Translations under genes and position numbers: made by a program
Shown: in pieces, positions 39,928-40,673 of the stretch
Position numbering within the stretch: position 1 is the first letter of the stretch
How the letters are laid out: each line of letters opens with the position of its first letter
Source of the DNA: Hyphomonadaceae bacterium UBA4763
GTDB lineage: Bacteria; Pseudomonadota; Alphaproteobacteria; Caulobacterales; Aquidulcibacteraceae
DNA length: 40,673 bases
NCBI GenBank assembly: GCA_002403455.1
Contig: DHHV01000025.1
Location: 1-40,673 of the forward strand
Direction: 5' to 3'
Notes under the pieces: generated by a model
The model's database searches: none
The model's input: the letters and a program-made list of their open reading frames with translations, nothing else
What the model was told of the DNA's origin: nothing

Positions 39928-40673
39928 GCGCGGAAATCGCGCGCTCTGCTGCCTTTGAGGCGCTTTGCGGCAAAGACGAAGCGGTATTGGTCGCCGTGTC
40001 GGGCGGGCCGGATTCTGTGGCGCTGCTCCTTCTGGCGAAGGAATGGGCGGACCGGACGGGCCGACGGCTGTTCGTCGCCAGCGTTGATCATGGGCTGCGG
40101 CCTGAGGCGCGCGCCGAAGCGCTGCACGCGCTGGACGTGGCCGCGCGACTTGGCGCGCCGGCAAGGCTCCTTCTCTGGGAAAGCGAAAAGCCGACCAGCG
40201 GCCTGATGGCCGCCGCCCGCGCTGCGCGCTATCGCTTGCTGGCGGAAGAGGCGCTGCGCTGCGGCGCGACGACGATCTTCACCGCGCATCACGCGCAGGA
40301 TCAGGCCGAAACGCTGCTAATGGCCTTGGCGCGCGGCGAAAAAAGCGCTGAGCCGGGCTGGATCGGGCTTGCGCCGATCCCCTGGGCCGGACCGGTCCCG
40401 GTCTGGCCCGAAGGGGCCGGCCTGCGGGTCGCCCGTCCGCTTTTGGATCTAGACAAAGCCCAATTGCAAGCCGCCCTGATTGCGCGCAGGGTTAGCTGGC
40501 GCGACGACCCCAGCAATTTAAACCGGGTGTTTACGCGGGCGCGGGCGCGAGCGCTGCTCGCCGCCGAGCCGGCCTTGGGGCGCAGGCTGGCGAGGCTCGC
40601 GGCGGCGGGGGCGGGATTGTTTGCGGGGCTCGATGGCGGCGGCGGGGGGGTGGGGGGGACGGGGCGTTGTTGG
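39924..40673 (+). CDS. tilS: tRNA(Ile)-lysidine synthase, 5' part (runs off window)
   Basis: N-type ATP pyrophosphatase that makes lysidine at C34 of tRNA-Ile(CAU), allowing AUA decoding. The frame from GTG 39924 stays open to the window end (250 codons). The PP-loop SGGPDSVALL (26-35) is intact; VASVDHGLRPEA, AARAARYRLL, TAHHAQDQAETLLM and RPLLDLDK follow in family order, then DDPSNLNRVFTRARAR. The last 12 codons become Gly-rich and depart from the family, within a run of G bases that may be poor sequence. It is coupled to the P450 gene by a 4-base overlap. Confidence 0.92.
   Translation, partial: MSAEIARSAAFEALCGKDEAVLVAVSGGPDSVALLLLAKEWADRTGRRLFVASVDHGLRPEARAEALHALDVAARLGAPARLLLWESEKPTSGLMAAARAARYRLLAEEALRCGATTIFTAHHAQDQAETLLMALARGEKSAEPGWIGLAPIPWAGPVPVWPEGAGLRVARPLLDLDKAQLQAALIARRVSWRDDPSNLNRVFTRARARALLAAEPALGRRLARLAAAGAGLFAGLDGGGGGVGGTGRCW

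Overview
The window is GC-rich, gene-dense chromosomal DNA from an alphaproteobacterium. The evidence is the mix of families: an MmcB-type DNA repair protein, alphaproteobacterial AddB/AddA, an alpha-type SspB adaptor with a C-terminal ClpX-binding tail, Hfq, TlyA, RlmN and a CX14CX2C-type QueE, plus a palindromic repeat of a style common in Hyphomicrobiales and relatives. I cannot fix the order or genus from sequence alone. Most of the window is ordinary core and accessory metabolism.

Layout. 1-3750: a small membrane protein, tRNA-Gly(CCC), a TonB-dependent siderophore receptor preceded by three spaced 15-bp dyads that look like iron-regulator operators, a rho-independent terminator, a palindromic repeat and a glycine-zipper protein. 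3871-6404: an MBOAT O-acyltransferase and an SGNH-like partner (polymer O-acetylation). 6489-9746: pyrF, a trypsin-like protease and a DUF350 membrane protein in one overlapping cluster, then a PLP-dependent serine/threonine dehydratase. 9858-13352: MerC-like protein, mmcB, chrA, rlmN. 13464-17156: tlyA, a TraB-like secreted protein, hfq, an AlkK-type acyl-CoA ligase. 17352-19648: a P460/c-type haem lipoprotein, a small membrane protein and a BaiN/HI0933-type flavoprotein.

19649-23590 is an island of lower GC with different codon use and insertion-sequence debris at both ends (IS3 orfA remnant on the left; an IS256-like start and an IS3-like terminus on the right). It carries three tightly packed co-directional genes: a CHAT-family cysteine protease with an intact His/Cys dyad, a small protein resembling peptidase-co-occurring (Pepco) accessory proteins, and a 388-residue protein with a ribosomal protein uL30-like domain, a charged low-complexity linker and an unrecognised C-terminal domain. 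This looks like a protease-based conflict or defence cassette. It is the best candidate in the window for an undescribed system.

23593-28590: an LCAT-like lipoprotein acyltransferase/lipase, the helicase HrpB and a one-domain voltage-gated cation channel. 28600-28841: two back-to-back long hairpins between convergent genes. 28842-37911: alanine dehydrogenase, then a chain with 4-base overlaps (queE, a queD-like gene lacking the usual cysteine, addB, addA), then trxA. 37924-40673: sspB, a cytochrome P450 with a dyad just upstream, and the 5' part of tilS, which runs off the window in an odd G-rich stretch.
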